Source of the DNA: UMGS1649 sp045611765
GTDB taxonomy: Bacteria; Bacillota; Clostridia; TANB77; CAG-465
Length of the DNA: 64,000 nucleotides
Assembly (NCBI GenBank): GCA_045611765.1
Contig: JAZKXT010000007.1
Coordinates: 46,866 to 110,865 of the forward strand
Direction: 5' to 3'
Part shown: positions 42,216 through 51,076 of the stretch, piece by piece
Layout of the letters: each line of letters starts with the position of its first letter
How positions within the stretch are numbered: the first letter of the stretch is position 1
The notes under the pieces: model-generated
Databases searched by the model: none
Told to the model about the DNA's origin: nothing
What the model saw: the letters and a program-made list of their open reading frames with translations, nothing else
Translations under genes and position numbers: made by a program

Positions 42216-43124
42216 ATGAAAAATAAAAAGGGAGCGACTTTAATATTTGTAGTAGTAATGTTAATAGGTGCTACGCTAATATCTTGCGGAGTGATGAGCT
42301 CAATTAGAAACAAGGAATATACAAAATATTATGTTGAGACAAAAGGGGTGTTTTCAGGTGCGGATAAATATAGTGAAGATACATATAGTTTGGAGTATGA
42401 ATATGTAGTAGACGGAGAAAAATATTACATTTCTACAGATTATAGTACTGGGATTATACCTAAAGAAGGAACTACTAAAACAATAAGATATAATCCGGAC
42501 AATCCAGAGGAAGCAGTAATTGGTGGAGAGACAACAAATATGATATTTTATGTTATAGGGTTTATGTTTTTCTTTATCCCACTGGTGTTTATAATAACTA
42601 AATCGAATGAAAAAGAAGAAAATGAAATGAAAAGAAAAACAAAAGAAAAATTAATGCCAATATTAATTGGGCTAATTTTTGCGGGAGTAGGAATAGGCTT
42701 TTATATCCTAATGTGCAGTGGCGGAGATGATTTGTCGTTAAAAAGCGCCTGGGATACAGCTGGCTTTATAATTGTTATACCTATAATATTTACAGTTTTA
42801 GGCGTATATGTAACTATTTCTTCAATATTGCCTAGAAAAGCTAAGGAAATAGTAGTAAAGGTAGAAAATACAATAGATCTTGAAGATGGAACGTATACCG
42901 TTATATTTGCTGATCAAACTGAAACTTTAATGACTAAAAAAACAGGGATGTATGGTCGTTATATATATAATACAAAAAATGTTAATAAGTTTGCAAAAGA
43001 TAAAGTGTTTAAGTTTAATTTATATAAATATAGTATAATGTTTCAAGTAGAAAATACTCCGGATTATGCTACGGGTATAAGTTTAAATGCATTTAGCGAT
43101 GAAGATTTTGAAGAAACAATCTAA
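42216..43124 (+). CDS. DUF3592-like membrane protein
   Basis: 302 residues. A membrane helix near residues 7-28 whose start (MKNKKGATLIFVVVMLIG) looks like a pilin leader, then a DUF3592-like segment (LEYEYVVDGEKYYIS and IRYNPDNPEEAVIGG), a second helix, a charged stretch, two further helices and a final soluble domain. GGGGGAA precedes the start. Function unknown. Confidence 0.7.
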   Translation: MKNKKGATLIFVVVMLIGATLISCGVMSSIRNKEYTKYYVETKGVFSGADKYSEDTYSLEYEYVVDGEKYYISTDYSTGIIPKEGTTKTIRYNPDNPEEAVIGGETTNMIFYVIGFMFFFIPLVFIITKSNEKEENEMKRKTKEKLMPILIGLIFAGVGIGFYILMCSGGDDLSLKSAWDTAGFIIVIPIIFTVLGVYVTISSILPRKAKEIVVKVENTIDLEDGTYTVIFADQTETLMTKKTGMYGRYIYNTKNVNKFAKDKVFKFNLYKYSIMFQVENTPDYATGISLNAFSDEDFEETI

Positions 43125-43187
43125 TAAATATGGGCAAAAACGAATAATTGTAATAATATAAATATATAACAAAAAGGAGAGAAACAA

Positions 43188-43307
43188 ATGAAAAAAGGTA
43201 TATCATTAATAGTACTAGTAATAACAATAACGATTCGTTATGACAAGTGGCTCAAAGCAAGAACAACAGGCAAAAATTATGCATTAAATGCAATGGTGCC
43301 TGATTGA
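43188..43307 (+). pseudogene. Second remnant of a pilin-leader gene
   Basis: 39 codons from ATG 43188 with AAAAAGGAGAG upstream. MKKGISLIVLVITI is the shared leader; the frame then leaves the family with RYDKWLKARTTGKNYAL. It breaks at nearly the same point as the remnant at 41074, and both continue with a similar short string (YYETLKVSKIG against YDKWLKARTTG). Confidence 0.6.
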
Positions 43308-43368
43308 GCGAAGTAAATGTATATTATAAAAATAAATAATAAGGATGAATTAATATAGGGGTGAAATT

Positions 43369-43761
43369 ATGGAAAAAAGAATGAATAAAGAAGAGTTGCT
43401 TGATTTAATCAAAAGTTTAAAAATTAACAGAAATGAGTATTGGATTTTATCTAGTTCTGCATTAGTTATTAGGGGGATTTATCCAGATGCAGGAGATCTA
43501 GACATTGCTGTTACCGAAAAAGGCTTAGAAGAATTAAAGAGAAACTATAGTTTAAAACAAAAGGATAATGGATGGTATATCATCAATGATAAGATTGAAT
43601 GTGTTGTTGATACAAAAGAATTATGGAAGATAGAAAAATATGGTGATTATAATTTAGAAAGTATAGAAAAATATTACATGTATTTAAAAAGTAGCAATAG
43701 AGAAAAAGATAAATTAAGAATACCATTAATAGAAGAGTATATACATAAGAGGAGAAGATAA
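43369..43761 (+). CDS. Nucleotidyltransferase-fold protein, orphan
   Basis: 130 residues. WILSSSALVIRGIYPDAGDLDIAV resembles the minimal nucleotidyltransferase motif GS..AL..RG ... DxD, as in AbiEii or MNT-type toxins and antitoxins, but the usual Gly-Ser is Ser-Ser. No partner (HEPN or AbiEi) is adjacent. Ends 1 base before the next start, so it is coupled to the DUF6273 gene. Confidence 0.6.
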   Translation: MEKRMNKEELLDLIKSLKINRNEYWILSSSALVIRGIYPDAGDLDIAVTEKGLEELKRNYSLKQKDNGWYIINDKIECVVDTKELWKIEKYGDYNLESIEKYYMYLKSSNREKDKLRIPLIEEYIHKRRR

Positions 43762-44958
43762 ATGAAAAGTAACAAAAGAGGTATATCATTAATAGTACTA
43801 GTGATAACAATTATAGTAATGATAATTTTGGCTGGAACGGTAATTATGTCTTTGGATGATAGCAAAATTTTTGATAGAGCTCAAGAGGCAGTGAACAAAA
43901 CAAACATTCAATCAATTCAAAACATTATATCCACAGCATGGGCGAAAGCATATATGAATGGGGCTAAGACAGATGAAGCATACCAACAATATATAGACAG
44001 AGCTCTTGCGGAAAATGGAATAGAAGAATCAGATTACCCCGGATATGTATTATCTGTAACCACTAGAGGAGCTGAACTATTAGATACAAGTTTTTGGAAA
44101 CAAACAAGAACCACAGTTACAAATGGAGTGTTAACATTACAAGTGGGTGATTCAATAGAATATGATGCAACAAATGGCGGAAGCATAACAGGACTAACAT
44201 CAACAGAATGGGCAGTATTAGGAGCAAATGAAAAAGGAGAACTTCTAATAATGTCTACAAGTGATATAGTAGAGGATTACTTAATAGGAGATGAAGATGG
44301 AGATAATCTAGAAGAAGCACAAAGAGATTGGTTAAATGCGGCGTCAGAACTAGATGAGGTGTGTGCACCATATGGAAAAGGAAGAAAAGCAACAGGTGCA
44401 AGAAGTATAAATGTAGAAGATATAAATAAAGTAGTAGGATATAATCCAGAGCTAGACAATTTGTATGATGGGGAAATATATGAATATGGGAATGAAGTAA
44501 CATATTCATATAATGGAACAACGACCCCGGCATATGTTGCTAGCAATGGGTTAAAAGGGAATATGGAATATGCACATAGTAATGGTTTCCATTATTATAA
44601 TGGAACTAGTTTTGAAGTGGCCGATTTAACAAAAACAACAGGCACAATAGTAAAGTTAAAGCATGACTATTACTATTATTATCCATCTGGAATAAATACA
44701 TTTGATTCAGAAAGTAAAGCTAATGCAATGCTATTTGGAGATAATTATTATTGGCTTGCGTCCCGTTTTGTTGGTGCTGAAGCGTACTATGCTAACTTTG
44801 GTATACGTTATGTAGAAGAGGGTTGTGTGGATTACTACTATTTATGGGGATCTCATGGCGGTTCTGGATATGGTGAGTATGGAGTGCGTGCGGTAGTTTC
44901 ATTAACTGGAGATATTAATTTGACTGGAAGTTCTGCAAGCGGTTGGATATATCAATAG
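43762..44958 (+). CDS. Pilin-leader protein with C-terminal DUF6273-like domain, candidate DGR target
   Basis: 398 residues. Leader NKRG then ISLIVLVITIIVMIILAGTV, followed by IFDRAQEAVNKTNI (pilin-like helix), a beta-rich middle with EWAVLGANEKGELLIMST, and a DUF6273-like end: YYWLASRFV, ANFGIRYVEEGCV, LWGSHGGSGYGEYGVRAVVSL. The last 60 residues carry the variable-type pattern: many Tyr, Gly, His and Asp codons sit where the copy at 11.6 kb has AAC/AAT. Probably membrane anchored or pilus associated, surface exposed. It is coupled to the orphan nucleotidyltransferase upstream and ended by a 15-base-arm terminator. Confidence 0.8.
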   Translation: MKSNKRGISLIVLVITIIVMIILAGTVIMSLDDSKIFDRAQEAVNKTNIQSIQNIISTAWAKAYMNGAKTDEAYQQYIDRALAENGIEESDYPGYVLSVTTRGAELLDTSFWKQTRTTVTNGVLTLQVGDSIEYDATNGGSITGLTSTEWAVLGANEKGELLIMSTSDIVEDYLIGDEDGDNLEEAQRDWLNAASELDEVCAPYGKGRKATGARSINVEDINKVVGYNPELDNLYDGEIYEYGNEVTYSYNGTTTPAYVASNGLKGNMEYAHSNGFHYYNGTSFEVADLTKTTGTIVKLKHDYYYYYPSGINTFDSESKANAMLFGDNYYWLASRFVGAEAYYANFGIRYVEEGCVDYYYLWGSHGGSGYGEYGVRAVVSLTGDINLTGSSASGWIYQ

Positions 44959-44980
44959 AACAAAAAGTATCATATGAATA

Positions 44981-45030
44981 ATATTTAGGGTGTAGATAGT
45001 TTTACTAGCTACACCCTAAATATGTTTATT
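44981..45030. terminator. Strong bidirectional terminator
   Basis: ATATTTAGGGTGTAG (44981-44995) and its exact complement (45009-45023). Between converging DUF6273 and engB genes. Confidence 0.85.
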
Positions 45031-45039
45031 TGTTTAAAA

Positions 45040-45624
45040 TTATTCATTAATATAACTTTGTATAATATTTAATACTTTATCTAAGTTCATTTTACTTTCT
45101 GTAGAAAAAGGAATCATTTCATGAGCAGAGAACAACGCTTTTTCTATATCTTTTTTAGCTTGTTCTATTTTAGATTGAGATAATTTATCTGCTTTATTAA
45201 GTATTACTGTAAAATCCTTTTCATGAGCTTCTAACCAATCATACATATTTCTATCGTCTGTTGAAGGTAAATGCCTAATATCTATGAGCGAAAATATGTG
45301 TTTAATATTTTTATTTGTTTCTAAGAAATAGTTTGTAAGTTTATTTATATTTTGTTTTTCTTGTTCTGACATAGTAGAGTAACCATATCCTGGTAAATCT
45401 ACTAAATAAAATTTATTATCTACTAAAAAGAAATTCAAACATTTAGTCTTACCTGGAGTTTGTCCAACTTTAGCAGTTCTTTTATTGTTTGTAAGTGTAT
45501 TTATAAAGGAAGATTTTCCAACATTAGATTTGCCTACCATAGCAATAATAGGCAAATCGTCATTTATTAAGTCTTGTTTTTTAAATACAGATTTTACAAA
45601 AACTACATTTTTTAAATAGTTCAT
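45040..45624 (-). CDS. engB: Ribosome biogenesis GTP-binding protein EngB (YsxC)
   Basis: 194 residues. P-loop GKSNVGKSS, switch region GQTPGKTKCLNF, DLPGYGYS, NKADKLSQ. Essential GTPase for 50S assembly. It begins 7 bases after serS ends, probably one transcript. Confidence 0.95.
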   Translation of the reverse strand: MNYLKNVVFVKSVFKKQDLINDDLPIIAMVGKSNVGKSSFINTLTNNKRTAKVGQTPGKTKCLNFFLVDNKFYLVDLPGYGYSTMSEQEKQNINKLTNYFLETNKNIKHIFSLIDIRHLPSTDDRNMYDWLEAHEKDFTVILNKADKLSQSKIEQAKKDIEKALFSAHEMIPFSTESKMNLDKVLNIIQSYINE

Positions 45625-45631
45625 AAAAGCA

Positions 45632-46921
45632 TTACTCCTTAACAGGTGTTATTTTTTCCATTCCACCCATGTATGGTCTTAATGCTACTGGAATAGATAT
45701 AGTTTTATCTTCGTTATAGTTGTTTTCTATAAATGCTATAAGTCCACGTGGTGTAGCAAGTACAGTGTTGTTTAATGTGTGTAAGAAATAATTTCCGTTT
45801 TCACCTCTTGCACGGATTCCAAGTCTTCTTGCTTGAGCGTCACCTAGAGTAGAACAAGAACCAACCTCGAAATATTTCTTTTGTCTTGGAGACCAAGCCT
45901 CAATATCGCAAGATTTAACTTTAAGGTCAGCTAAATCACCACTACAACATTCAAGTGTTCTTACAGGTATATCTAAACTTCTAAAGAATTCTACTGTATA
46001 ACTCCACATTTTGTTATACCAATCCATAGAATCTTCGGGAAGACAAAGAACAACCATTTCTTGCTTTTCGAATTGATGTACTCTATATATTCCTCTTTCT
46101 TCAATACCATGAGCTCCAACTTCTTTGCGGAAACATGGAGAATAAGAAGTAAGAGAAATAGGTAATTTTTTCTCGTCAACAGTTTGCCCTTTGAATTTAC
46201 CTATCATTGAGTGCTCAGAAGTGCCTATTAGGTATAAATCTTCGCCTTCAATTTTATACATCATAGCGCCCATTTCTTCAAAGCTCATAACACCATTAAC
46301 AACGTCAGATTTTATCATAAAAGGTGGGATGCAATAATTAAATCCTTTAGAAATCATAAAGTCTCTAGCGTATGCAAGCATGGCAGAGTGAAGTCTTGCC
46401 ATATCTCCCATAAGATAATAAAAACCATTACCGCTTGTTCTACCAGCACTTTCTTTATCTAATCCATCAAATGAACCTAAAATATCTGCGTGATAAGGTA
46501 TCTCGTAATCTGGAACTACAGGTTCGCCGAATTTTTCCACTTCTACATTTTCAGAATCATCTTTTCCAACAGGAACAGAATCATCTATTATGTTTGGTAT
46601 AACCATCATTTTGTCTTTAAGTTCTAATGAAGTTTCAGCTTCTAGTTTTTCTATATTTACAAGCTCTTCGTTTATTTTAACAACTTCAGCCTTCATATTA
46701 TTTGCTTCATCTATTTTTTTATCTTTCATAAGCGTACCTATAGATTGGCTTATGGAATTTCTTTTAGTTCTTAATTCATCACCTTGTTGTTTTAATGAAC
46801 GCACTTTTTTGTCTAGTTCAATTACTTCATCAACTAAAGGCAACTTCTTATCTTGAAATTTCTTTTTAATATTCTCTTTAACAATGTCTGGGTTCTCACG
46901 AACAAATTTAATGTCTAACAT
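45632..46921 (-). CDS. serS: Serine--tRNA ligase
   Basis: 429 residues. N-terminal coiled-coil arm (residues about 30-100) that holds the tRNA-Ser long variable arm, then the class II core: TSEHSMIG, motif 2 FRKEVGAHG with RVHQFEKQEM, EVGSCSTLGDAQARRLGIR and motif 3 ATPRGLIAFIEN. GGAGGAA upstream. No T-box leader is present in the 67 bases before it. Confidence 0.96.
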   Translation of the reverse strand: MLDIKFVRENPDIVKENIKKKFQDKKLPLVDEVIELDKKVRSLKQQGDELRTKRNSISQSIGTLMKDKKIDEANNMKAEVVKINEELVNIEKLEAETSLELKDKMMVIPNIIDDSVPVGKDDSENVEVEKFGEPVVPDYEIPYHADILGSFDGLDKESAGRTSGNGFYYLMGDMARLHSAMLAYARDFMISKGFNYCIPPFMIKSDVVNGVMSFEEMGAMMYKIEGEDLYLIGTSEHSMIGKFKGQTVDEKKLPISLTSYSPCFRKEVGAHGIEERGIYRVHQFEKQEMVVLCLPEDSMDWYNKMWSYTVEFFRSLDIPVRTLECCSGDLADLKVKSCDIEAWSPRQKKYFEVGSCSTLGDAQARRLGIRARGENGNYFLHTLNNTVLATPRGLIAFIENNYNEDKTISIPVALRPYMGGMEKITPVKE

Positions 46922-46947
46922 ATTGATTCCTCCTAAAATATGTATCT

Positions 46948-46976
46948 ATTATATTACAAAAATATACTTTTTGCAA
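46948..46976 (-). promoter_or_regulatory. serS promoter
   Basis: On the minus strand: TTGCAA (46976-46971), 17 bases, TATAAT (46953-46948). Confidence 0.75.
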
Positions 46977-46981
46977 TATAA

Positions 46982-47014
46982 CAAAAGAAAAGCTTAACAA
47001 AAGGTTAAGCTTCT
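46982..47014 (-). terminator. Terminator of the DUF6512 gene
   Basis: AAGCTTAAC/GTTAAGCTT with a 5-base loop (46990-47012). On the minus strand it is followed by TTTTCTTTTG. Confidence 0.75.
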
Positions 47015-47017
47015 CTT

Positions 47018-47572
47018 TTAAACAGTCTTGTAAATGCCATATGTTTTTGTTATTGGGTCTAAAGTGAGCCCGAATTTAATAGGAAAAAAGGTATTAATTA
47101 TGAACAAAGCAAAAAGTAACGTTAATGCACATGCTCCAAGTATGGTAGAATTGTGTGTTTCTTCTAAAAAGTCTCTGTTGTATATCCCGAGATAAAAAAT
47201 AACATATGAACATATTATCCCAATAATATATGTTATAACATTAAAGATGGTATTGTCTTGTCCCAAAAATTTACTTCCAACGTAGTAAAGTGTTACAATA
47301 GCAAACATACCAGTTATATTACCTAAAAAAGATGTAAGTAAAATGTTAGAGAATTTCTTTTTACTATAGAAATAGAAAAGAATGCTAAACAAAGTGAAAG
47401 GTAAAAACACCAATTTTAAATGTTCCCACACACTTTCATTTATTGGGGCTAATATGCCAACAATGGTACTGTTCCCTGAAAGCTCATACGCAAAGTGAAG
47501 AAATACACCAAGCAAAATAGAAATGATGCATGCAACAATTATTACTTTTTTATATGTAATCGTATTATTCAA
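47018..47572 (-). CDS. DUF6512 family membrane protein
   Basis: 184 residues from a TTG at 47572, favoured because GGGTGA lies 5 bases upstream; a second TTG further out at 47590 has no such site. Five or six membrane helices. The conserved GILAPINESVWEHLKLVF motif identifies the family. Function unknown. Confidence 0.8.
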   Translation of the reverse strand: MNNTITYKKVIIVACIISILLGVFLHFAYELSGNSTIVGILAPINESVWEHLKLVFLPFTLFSILFYFYSKKKFSNILLTSFLGNITGMFAIVTLYYVGSKFLGQDNTIFNVITYIIGIICSYVIFYLGIYNRDFLEETHNSTILGACALTLLFALFIINTFFPIKFGLTLDPITKTYGIYKTV

Positions 47573-47654
47573 ATAAATCACCCAATACAATTATGTGCAA
47601 CCAACAACATATTAATGCATAAATTAAAATAATTTTGAATAGTAAATAACCATT

Positions 47655-47924
47655 TTAACTAAATAATGTATAATATACAAACAGTATATTAAGAGCAAAA
47701 CAGATTGGTATACCTATGGTAAATGATGCTTGTTTGGTTTTATGGCGAAAAACATACATTGCTAAATAAATGCCAATTGATCCGCCAATTAAAGCTATTG
47801 TGAATATAAATGATTCACTTATTCTAAACCTTTTTTTCTTAGAATTTTTCTTGTCTATAAACATAATAATGTATGAAAAGATATTTATTAATAAAATATA
47901 AATCGACACGAACACAACTAACAT
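47655..47924 (-). CDS. DUF1294 family membrane protein
   Basis: 89 residues, three membrane helices. Signature KKKRFRISESFIF then IALIGGSIGIYLAMYVFRHKTKQASF. Small family of unknown function. It shares direction with the DUF6512 gene 82 bases downstream. Confidence 0.85.
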   Translation of the reverse strand: MLVVFVSIYILLINIFSYIIMFIDKKNSKKKRFRISESFIFTIALIGGSIGIYLAMYVFRHKTKQASFTIGIPICFALNILFVYYTLFS

Positions 47925-48128
47925 TTTCTCACCAACAAGATTATATTACAAGGGAAAAAATAATCAATAAGTAGATTAAAATTTAATTAATTTATTTGTA
48001 ATAAAAGATAAAAATTGGTTGAAAAAAAGATATATGTGTGATAGTATAATTGATAATAAATATTAATGGAATAGTTAACGTGCAAATGTTATAAAAATAG
48101 AGTTACTTATATGATAGGAGGGGATAAA

Positions 48129-48935
48129 GTGAAAAACAAAAAAGTATATATCGTTGTTGGAGTATTATTAATAGCGCTAACAGCCGGCCTGCTTATATTT
48201 ACAGCTCCTAATGATGAAAAAGTGCCGCAAAATAATGCAAATGGGAACGAACAAATCGCTGGTACTGAACAAACCGCCCCTTCTAAAGTAGACCAAGATG
48301 AAAAGGAAGTATCTAAGAAAAAACAACAAGAACTATTTAACTTTATACCAAAAGTTTATGCTGAAGGAATTAAGCCTTTTACAAGTGCTTTTATGTTAGA
48401 TGCTACTATGAATAAAATTATAGATGTAAATGATGATTTTGATTTTAGTGTTAAAAATGTTGACAATATGGTTCAAAAGTTATTTGGAAAGGATGCTAAA
48501 ATAAACAAAGATGAGGTGTCGACTCCAGACGTCGCAAAGTCATTATTTTATTATTCTAAAGAAGCAAATTCTTATGCGGTAATACCGGTTGGATATGACG
48601 GAATATTTAAATACCAGATATTTAAGAACGCCACTGAAACAGATAAAGCATATTATGTATATACTTATGCGTTAATAGGCGGTTTTTCATACGACGAAGA
48701 TTCAATAGTTCAAGATGAATTTGGGGATATGAATTATGATAATGCTAAGGTGCAAGTTATAGTTGGGGATAAAGACGGTAATGACCTAGTACATATTTTC
48801 GACAACTATACTTTCATGTATAATGAAGAAATATGGCTAAACAAGTATTCTAATATTATGCCAATATTTAGATATACTCTTGCTAAAGGAGATAATGGAT
48901 ATTATTTAACAGAGGTAGAGCAAATAAACTATTAA
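48129..48935 (+). CDS. Unknown membrane-anchored extracytoplasmic protein
   Basis: 268 residues from GTG 48129 with AGGAGGGG 5 bases upstream (the ATG at 48111 lies before this site). Membrane helix VYIVVGVLLIALTAGLLIF near residues 6-24, a Gln/Asn/Glu-rich linker, then a soluble domain with YYVYTYALIGGFSYDEDS and YTFMYNEEIWLNKYSNI. No known motif. The 48956 microprotein follows 20 bases later. Confidence 0.7.
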   Translation: MKNKKVYIVVGVLLIALTAGLLIFTAPNDEKVPQNNANGNEQIAGTEQTAPSKVDQDEKEVSKKKQQELFNFIPKVYAEGIKPFTSAFMLDATMNKIIDVNDDFDFSVKNVDNMVQKLFGKDAKINKDEVSTPDVAKSLFYYSKEANSYAVIPVGYDGIFKYQIFKNATETDKAYYVYTYALIGGFSYDEDSIVQDEFGDMNYDNAKVQVIVGDKDGNDLVHIFDNYTFMYNEEIWLNKYSNIMPIFRYTLAKGDNGYYLTEVEQINY

Positions 48936-48955
48936 TAAGTTTGGGGGAATAACAA

Positions 48956-49093
48956 ATGAGAAAAGTGATCATCGCATTATTTATATTATTTATGATATAC
49001 TTTTTGGTGATGGAAATAGTTACAGTAATTAATTTAATAAAAGATAATAATCCGCCATTGTGGATTGAAGAAATTTATGAAAAAGGAGCTTAA
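48956..49093 (+). CDS. Single-helix membrane microprotein (45 residues)
   Basis: ATG at 48956 with TTGGGGGAA upstream. N-terminal helix VIIALFILFMIYFLVMEIV, then a short charged tail (INLIKDNNPPLWIEEIYEKGA). The gene's last codons form the left arm of the terminator. Family not recognised. Confidence 0.6.
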   Translation: MRKVIIALFILFMIYFLVMEIVTVINLIKDNNPPLWIEEIYEKGA

Positions 49094-49106
49094 AGGCTCC
49101 TTTTGT
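49081..49106 (+). terminator. Terminator overlapping the microprotein stop
   Basis: AAAAGGAGC (49081-49089) pairs with GCTCCTTTT (49096-49104). Confidence 0.7.
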
Positions 49107-49222
49107 CGCAACTTGTCATATATTACAAAAATATTAAATTTGAGTTATAAAAAACCTGAAAGTATTGCAAAATGTATAGTAGTATTATAGAATATACACA
49201 TATCATATAGGAGGTTATATTT

Positions 49223-50230
49223 ATGATAAAAGTAGGAATTAATGGATTTGGAAGAATAGGAAGACTTGTAATGAGAGCTTCTTTTGATAGAGAGGATATA
49301 GATGTTGTTGCAATAAATGACCCATTTATAGACCTTGAATATATGAGATATATGTTGCAATATGATACAATACACGGAAAACTAAATAAAGAAATAGAAG
49401 TATTAGACGATGGAATTATGGTAGACGGTAAAAAGATACTTGTATATAATTGTAAGGAACCATCTGAAATACCTTGGAAAGATGCGGGAGCTGAATATAT
49501 AGTTGAATCTTCAGGCGTATTTGCATCAATGGAAGGAGCTTCAAAACACTTTGCTGGTGGAGCGAAAAAAGTAGTGGTTTCTGCTCCGACAAAAGATACT
49601 CCGATGTTTGTAATGGGAGTAAATCACAAAGATTATACTAAAGATATGGATGTTGTATCTAATGCTTCATGTACTACAAACTGTTTAGCGCCTCTGGCTA
49701 AAGTTGTACATGAAAAATTCGGAATTAAAGAAGGTCTTATGACTACAGTTCACTCTGTTACTGCAACTCAAAAAACAGTTGACGGACCATCAAAAAAAGA
49801 TTGGAGAGGTGGTAGAGCAGCCACATATAACATTATACCATCATCAACAGGAGCGGCTAAAGCTGTTGGAAAAGTTATACCAGAACTTAATGGTAAACTT
49901 ACAGGAATGTCATTTAGAGTACCAACTTTAGATGTATCAGTTGTAGACCTAACATGTACATTAAACACTCCAGCAACTTACGACGAAATAGTAGAAGCTG
50001 TAAAACAAGCTTGCCACGGCGAACTTAAAGGTATAATGGATTATACTGAAGATGCTGTTGTATCATCAGACTTTATACATGACCCACATACAAGTATATT
50101 TGACGTAAAAGCTGGTATAGCTTTAACAGATACATTTGTAAAACTTGTTGCTTGGTATGATAACGAATGGGGTTATTCAAACAAAGTATTAGATTTAGTA
50201 TCACACATGTATGAAGTAGACAATAAATAG
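49223..50230 (+). CDS. gap: Glyceraldehyde-3-phosphate dehydrogenase, type I
   Basis: 335 residues. NAD-binding VGINGFGRIGRLVMRA, the catalytic Cys in NASCTTNCLAPLAK with its partner His further on, and WYDNEWGYSNKVLDL at the end. First gene of the lower-glycolysis operon. TAGGAGG precedes it. Confidence 0.97.
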   Translation: MIKVGINGFGRIGRLVMRASFDREDIDVVAINDPFIDLEYMRYMLQYDTIHGKLNKEIEVLDDGIMVDGKKILVYNCKEPSEIPWKDAGAEYIVESSGVFASMEGASKHFAGGAKKVVVSAPTKDTPMFVMGVNHKDYTKDMDVVSNASCTTNCLAPLAKVVHEKFGIKEGLMTTVHSVTATQKTVDGPSKKDWRGGRAATYNIIPSSTGAAKAVGKVIPELNGKLTGMSFRVPTLDVSVVDLTCTLNTPATYDEIVEAVKQACHGELKGIMDYTEDAVVSSDFIHDPHTSIFDVKAGIALTDTFVKLVAWYDNEWGYSNKVLDLVSHMYEVDNK

Positions 50231-50269
50231 GAATGAAAATAAAGAGGTTTAGATTATAAAGAGGGATAT

Positions 50270-51067
50270 ATGGAACAATCAATAAATATAGCTGAAGAAC
50301 TAGATAAACTTGAAACTACAATTGGATCGATTATTGTTGGTTCAGCACAAAAAGAGGCTGAAGAGTTAAAAAAAGAAATAAGAAATTTAGTGCAGAAGGT
50401 TGAAGAAACACTTACTAGTCAAGCAAAATTGTCAAGAAAAGAAGCGCGTATGCTAGTAGACAATTTGCAACAGCATTTGAATTTGAGATTGGGTCAGAAT
50501 CTTGCAAAAGCAAGAGAAAAAGAATATTATGAAACTAAGTCTAATTTTTCGGCAGTAAGAAAGGCTGAATATCAAGACGTTTCAGATGGATTAATGCGTT
50601 TCCAATGCGAAGGCATAGCTTCGAAAAACAACGAATACTGTGATATAGTTGAACAGGTATCTAATGAGGTTATTAGCGCATATGAAAAGATGTTATCTAA
50701 GATTGGTACAAGGTTGGCAGTTGACGCATATATGGATATAAAGCATGGAGTTAGAAGAACATCTTCAAAGGTCAAAGACATTCATGAAGAATATACAGCG
50801 AGCATAAAACAAGGTGTGGTTAGGAAAGTTAGTGAACTTGGTGTGAAAATAACAGAAAGTTTGGATAAGAAGATAGAACAAAAAGTGGAAGAAAAAGTGC
50901 AAACAGAACTTACAGATTTTGAAAAAACAATGCAACAAGGCAAATATTCTCACGATGAACAGGCCGCAAATGATGCAAACCAAATGAGTAAAAATGAAGC
51001 CGCGTTTCGAGGAAGTGAAGCAACGAAGCCTTCTACAAGAAAAGATTTAGAGGCTCAGTTTAAATAA
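50270..51067 (+). CDS. Unknown coiled-coil protein inside the glycolytic operon
   Basis: 265 residues, helical throughout and charged: AQKEAEELKKEIRNLVQKV, LGQNLAKAREKEYYE, and a Lys/Glu-rich C-terminal coil (LDKKIEQKVEEKVQTEL). No membrane segment or known domain. It lies 39 bases after gap and 9 bases before pgk on the same strand, so it is transcribed with them. Role unknown. Confidence 0.75.
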   Translation: MEQSINIAEELDKLETTIGSIIVGSAQKEAEELKKEIRNLVQKVEETLTSQAKLSRKEARMLVDNLQQHLNLRLGQNLAKAREKEYYETKSNFSAVRKAEYQDVSDGLMRFQCEGIASKNNEYCDIVEQVSNEVISAYEKMLSKIGTRLAVDAYMDIKHGVRRTSSKVKDIHEEYTASIKQGVVRKVSELGVKITESLDKKIEQKVEEKVQTELTDFEKTMQQGKYSHDEQAANDANQMSKNEAAFRGSEATKPSTRKDLEAQFK

Positions 51068-51076
51068 GGAGCAAAT

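Noticed and set aside
44255..44546. Minus-strand ORFs of about 90 codons
   Set aside because: Shadows of the DUF6273 gene with low-complexity Leu/Ser/Pro composition and no ribosome binding site.
11620..44905. Direct, current template/variable pair between 11.6 and 44.8 kb
   Set aside because: Differences are not restricted to adenines; several synonymous C/T changes exist. I keep only the weaker claim of a diverged pair.
46922..46988. T-box leader before serS
   Set aside because: Only 67 bases between promoter region and start, filled by promoter and ribosome binding site.
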